This document shows positions 61,712-64,000 of a DNA stretch of 64,000 nucleotides, piece after piece; position 1 is the first letter of the stretch; each line of letters starts with the position of its first letter. The translations under genes were made by a program, and so were the position numbers. The stretch is from Panaeolus papilionaceus. Taxonomy: Eukaryota; Basidiomycota; Agaricomycetes; Agaricales. Location of the stretch: NCBI GenBank assembly GCA_015501605.1, contig JADNRZ010000009.1:1922001-1986000 (forward strand), given 5' to 3'. The notes under the pieces were generated by a model that saw nothing but the letters and a program-made list of their open reading frames with translations, did not search any database and was not told where the DNA came from.

Positions 61712-63080
61712 ATGGGTACTCGGCAAGCAAAATGGAATGCAAATAGCATGATTGGTGAATATTTTATGAACTTATAATACTCCAAATAACATCTGACGTC
61801 TCCTTCTCATGGATTTCAGCCGGTGCAGGTGGTGGGCTAGTAGCCAGTATAGCGACCTGTCCTTTAGATGTTGTCAAAACAAAGTTGCAGGCTCAACGGG
61901 CAATCCCAGGTCAGATGGGTTACTTAGGGGTTTTGGGTTCGTCTTTTCTCTTATCGTGCGCAACATATTTGGTTTCTGATCTTATTTTTTTTCTTATTAT
62001 TTCAACTTGCCTTCCTTTATATTTCAACGAAATATTTCTAGGCACTGTCAAGGATATTTTGCGTGAAAATGGTGTTAGAGGTCTTTATCGTGGTCTCGGC
62101 CCAACTATACTCGGTTATCTCCCAACCTGGGCCATCTACTTTGCTGTTTACGATGGAATCAAAACAATGTTCGGAGAAGCCCCTACGGGGACTTTACCTA
62201 TCAAGTCTACTGAGAGACTATACCCAGCAGCCCAGGTTAAAGGATATCAGCCCGTTATGCGAGAGCACCCTTGGGGTCTGCATATCCTATCCGCTATGAC
62301 CGCAGGCGCTGCAAGTACCATCTGTACCAATCCATTATGGGTCATCAAGACCAGGTTTATGGTGCGCACATACTCGTCGTGCCATGTTGAAAGACTGCTA
62401 ATTCAAATCTTCATTTCAAGACTCAAACTCGTGATGAGATTCGTTACAAACACACGCTAGACGCCGCACTTACGATCTGGCGCACTGAAGGAGTTGCCGC
62501 TTTCTATCGAGGACTTCTGCCAAGTTTGCTGGGTATTCTTCATGTTGCTGTGCAATTTCCTCTGTATGAGCAGCTTAAGCTTTTGGCGCGTATGTCGTTT
62601 TAAATTTCCTGCGACCCTGTTTCCTCCTTACTGACTCATTCGTGACCTTGTGTATTTAGAGCAGGATACGGATGCCCCCTTGACCAGTCAAACAATTCTA
62701 CTCTGCTCTGCGATATCCAAGATGACAGCTTCTATCGCCACATACCCACATGAGGTCATCAGGACGAGATTGCAGACTCAACGCCGTCCACTGGCAGATG
62801 ACATGTCATCTGACGGGATGGTTCGGCAACATACCCGTAGAGGTGTCGTCTACGTCACTACGAAATTGGTCCGTAAAGAAGGCTGGACAGCCTTGTACAA
62901 GGGATTGTCTATTAATTTATTGAGAACTGTGCCTAATAGCGCGGTGACGATGTTGACGTGAGTTCTATTTCTATTCATGTTTACCTGGAGGTTACGTTGA
63001 ATGCCAACGATGCTGATGCATTTTTTATTTATAGATATGAACTTCTCATGAGACACCTTGCCCAGCGGCGTTCATCATGA
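61712..63080 (+). CDS. Mitochondrial carrier, NAD+/pyrimidine nucleotide group (YIA6/NDT1-like)
   Basis: Six exons (61712-61754, 61820-61936, 62042-62361, 62421-62589, 62660-62957, 63035-63080) give 330 residues. The three carrier repeats each have the signature: CPLDVVKTKLQAQ, NPLWVIKTRF and YPHEVIRTRLQTQ. Each is followed by the matrix helix motif, for example ENGVRGLYRGLGPTILGYLP, TEGVAAFYRGLLPSLLGILH and KEGWTALYKGLSINLLR. The block NPLW with LLGILHVAVQFPLYEQLK is closest to yeast Yia6/Yea6 NAD+ carriers; folate/FAD and Rim2-type carriers are related alternatives. It exchanges its substrate across the mitochondrial inner membrane and has no cleavable signal. All exons join in frame, and the start MGTRQAKWNANSMI leads straight into the first transmembrane helix. 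Confidence 0.88.
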
Positions 63081-64000
63081 TAGCTCGCCAGGGCAGACTG
63101 CCTTCGTCAAGCTTTGCCCCCCCCCCTCCTCCCCCTCCATTATGCTTGCTAGATGGCAACAAGACGTTCGCCCATTTGCATATTATATATGTATGTCCGA
63201 CACCACGGGCGCTTGCGCAAGTCTAGTCGTAGAACCATTGGCTTCCCCTATATTCTATCCAGTGCGTTGCCGCCTCGCACAACCCATCCCCTAGGAATCG
63301 ACGTCTGTCGAATTCAAAACACCCTTCGCCTTTTTTAACCTTAACCCTCCACCTTCACTCAACATCGCTGTCGTAACCTTTCAAGACGCGAGACGACGAC
63401 GATGACGACTCACCCGCAGTGCCCACCATCATATTTCTTTATATATCCTATCTTACACCCTGCATAGACGAAATTCACTTATCCGATATCGATATCAACT
63501 GGACAACCCTCGAGCATTTTTTTTACATAGCTAGCTAGTTCTGACTCGGAGACCCAACCCATCCCCACACGTCAGTCAGTCAGTCAACCCACGCCACGCA
63601 TTCACGGTTTTACGCATTTATTCATTCTTAACCTGGCATTTGTGCCTTTTGGGCGTTGCTCTTTTGTGTGTATATTACTTACTTCTATATCCATTCTTTT
63701 AGTGAGATGCAAGGAACGTGTATGACGATGACATGTCCCTTTATATGCTGTGTTTCTCTTAATGGCTTTTTCTGTCACCGTTACATTGGATCATATGTTG
63801 GACATAGGGTCTGTCGATATTGGGTCAGGACATACAGTATTGATATTGACTCTACGAAGGTGGAGTGGTCAGAAGATATGCGATCTGTGAGTTTTCAAAT
63901 CCTCCCCAATTCATGAACCCCTCACGGCCAACTCCATTTGTGCAGAGACGGAGGGAACGTTGCCTCAGCTTACAAATGCTAGCTGCGTATCATTGCATTG
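63081..64000. other. 3' region at the window end
   Basis: 3' UTR of the carrier gene, then unannotated sequence. It includes a CAGTCAGTCAGT short tandem run near 63575. No gene is supported; a gene starting beyond the window edge is possible. Confidence 0.5.

Overview
This window reads as nuclear DNA of a basidiomycete fungus, most likely an Agaricomycete. The genes are cut by many short introns (about 50-65 bases, GT-AG with a few GC-AG and several microexons), both strands are used, and the gene content fits: SLD3, CAF1, RPAP3, a BZZ1-type F-BAR protein, HUA1, Zn2Cys6 regulators, F-box proteins, Kre9/KNH-like secreted proteins and a tyrosine-recombinase family known from mushroom genomes. 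All splice models were built by eye from GT/GC-AG signals, reading frame and family resemblance; exon edges may be off by a base or so.

Layout. 1-9.2 kb: two small Kre9/KNH-like secreted proteins (+), then on the minus strand an EBP-type sterol isomerase, a small DUF427 protein and an SLD3/Treslin-type replication initiation factor. 10.2-17.9 kb: an unusual block with three apparently intact multi-exon genes: a SAP-domain protein (+), a tyrosine recombinase (-) with its catalytic residues in place, and an XPG/FEN1-like nuclease (+) with its acidic residues in place. I read this as a candidate mobile element or recombination system. 18-22.4 kb is gene-poor, with eroded coding remnants. 22.4-30 kb holds two tandem Zn2Cys6 transcription factor paralogs, followed by a CAF1 deadenylase with a changed active-site position.

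34.5-45.6 kb: a BZZ1-like F-BAR/C1/SH3/SH3 protein (-), a secreted double-psi beta-barrel protein (+), an RPAP3-like TPR co-chaperone (-) and a HUA1-like zinc/proline-rich protein (-). 45.6-49.7 kb is gene-poor. 49.8-52.2 kb holds two more Kre9/KNH-like genes, one with a Ser/Thr/Pro-rich tail and a GPI-type C-terminus, followed by a 237-codon orphan reading frame. 55-63.1 kb: an F-box protein (-), a secreted type-B carboxylesterase (-), a second F-box protein with an N-terminal hydrophobic segment (+) and a mitochondrial carrier of the NAD/nucleotide group (+).

Housekeeping genes (SLD3, CAF1, BZZ1, RPAP3, HUA1, carrier) alternate with lineage-variable ones. Four related Kre9/KNH-like genes, two tandem transcription factors and two F-box genes point to local duplication. 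The recombinase/nuclease/SAP block between SLD3 and the gene-poor stretch is the part most likely to be undescribed.
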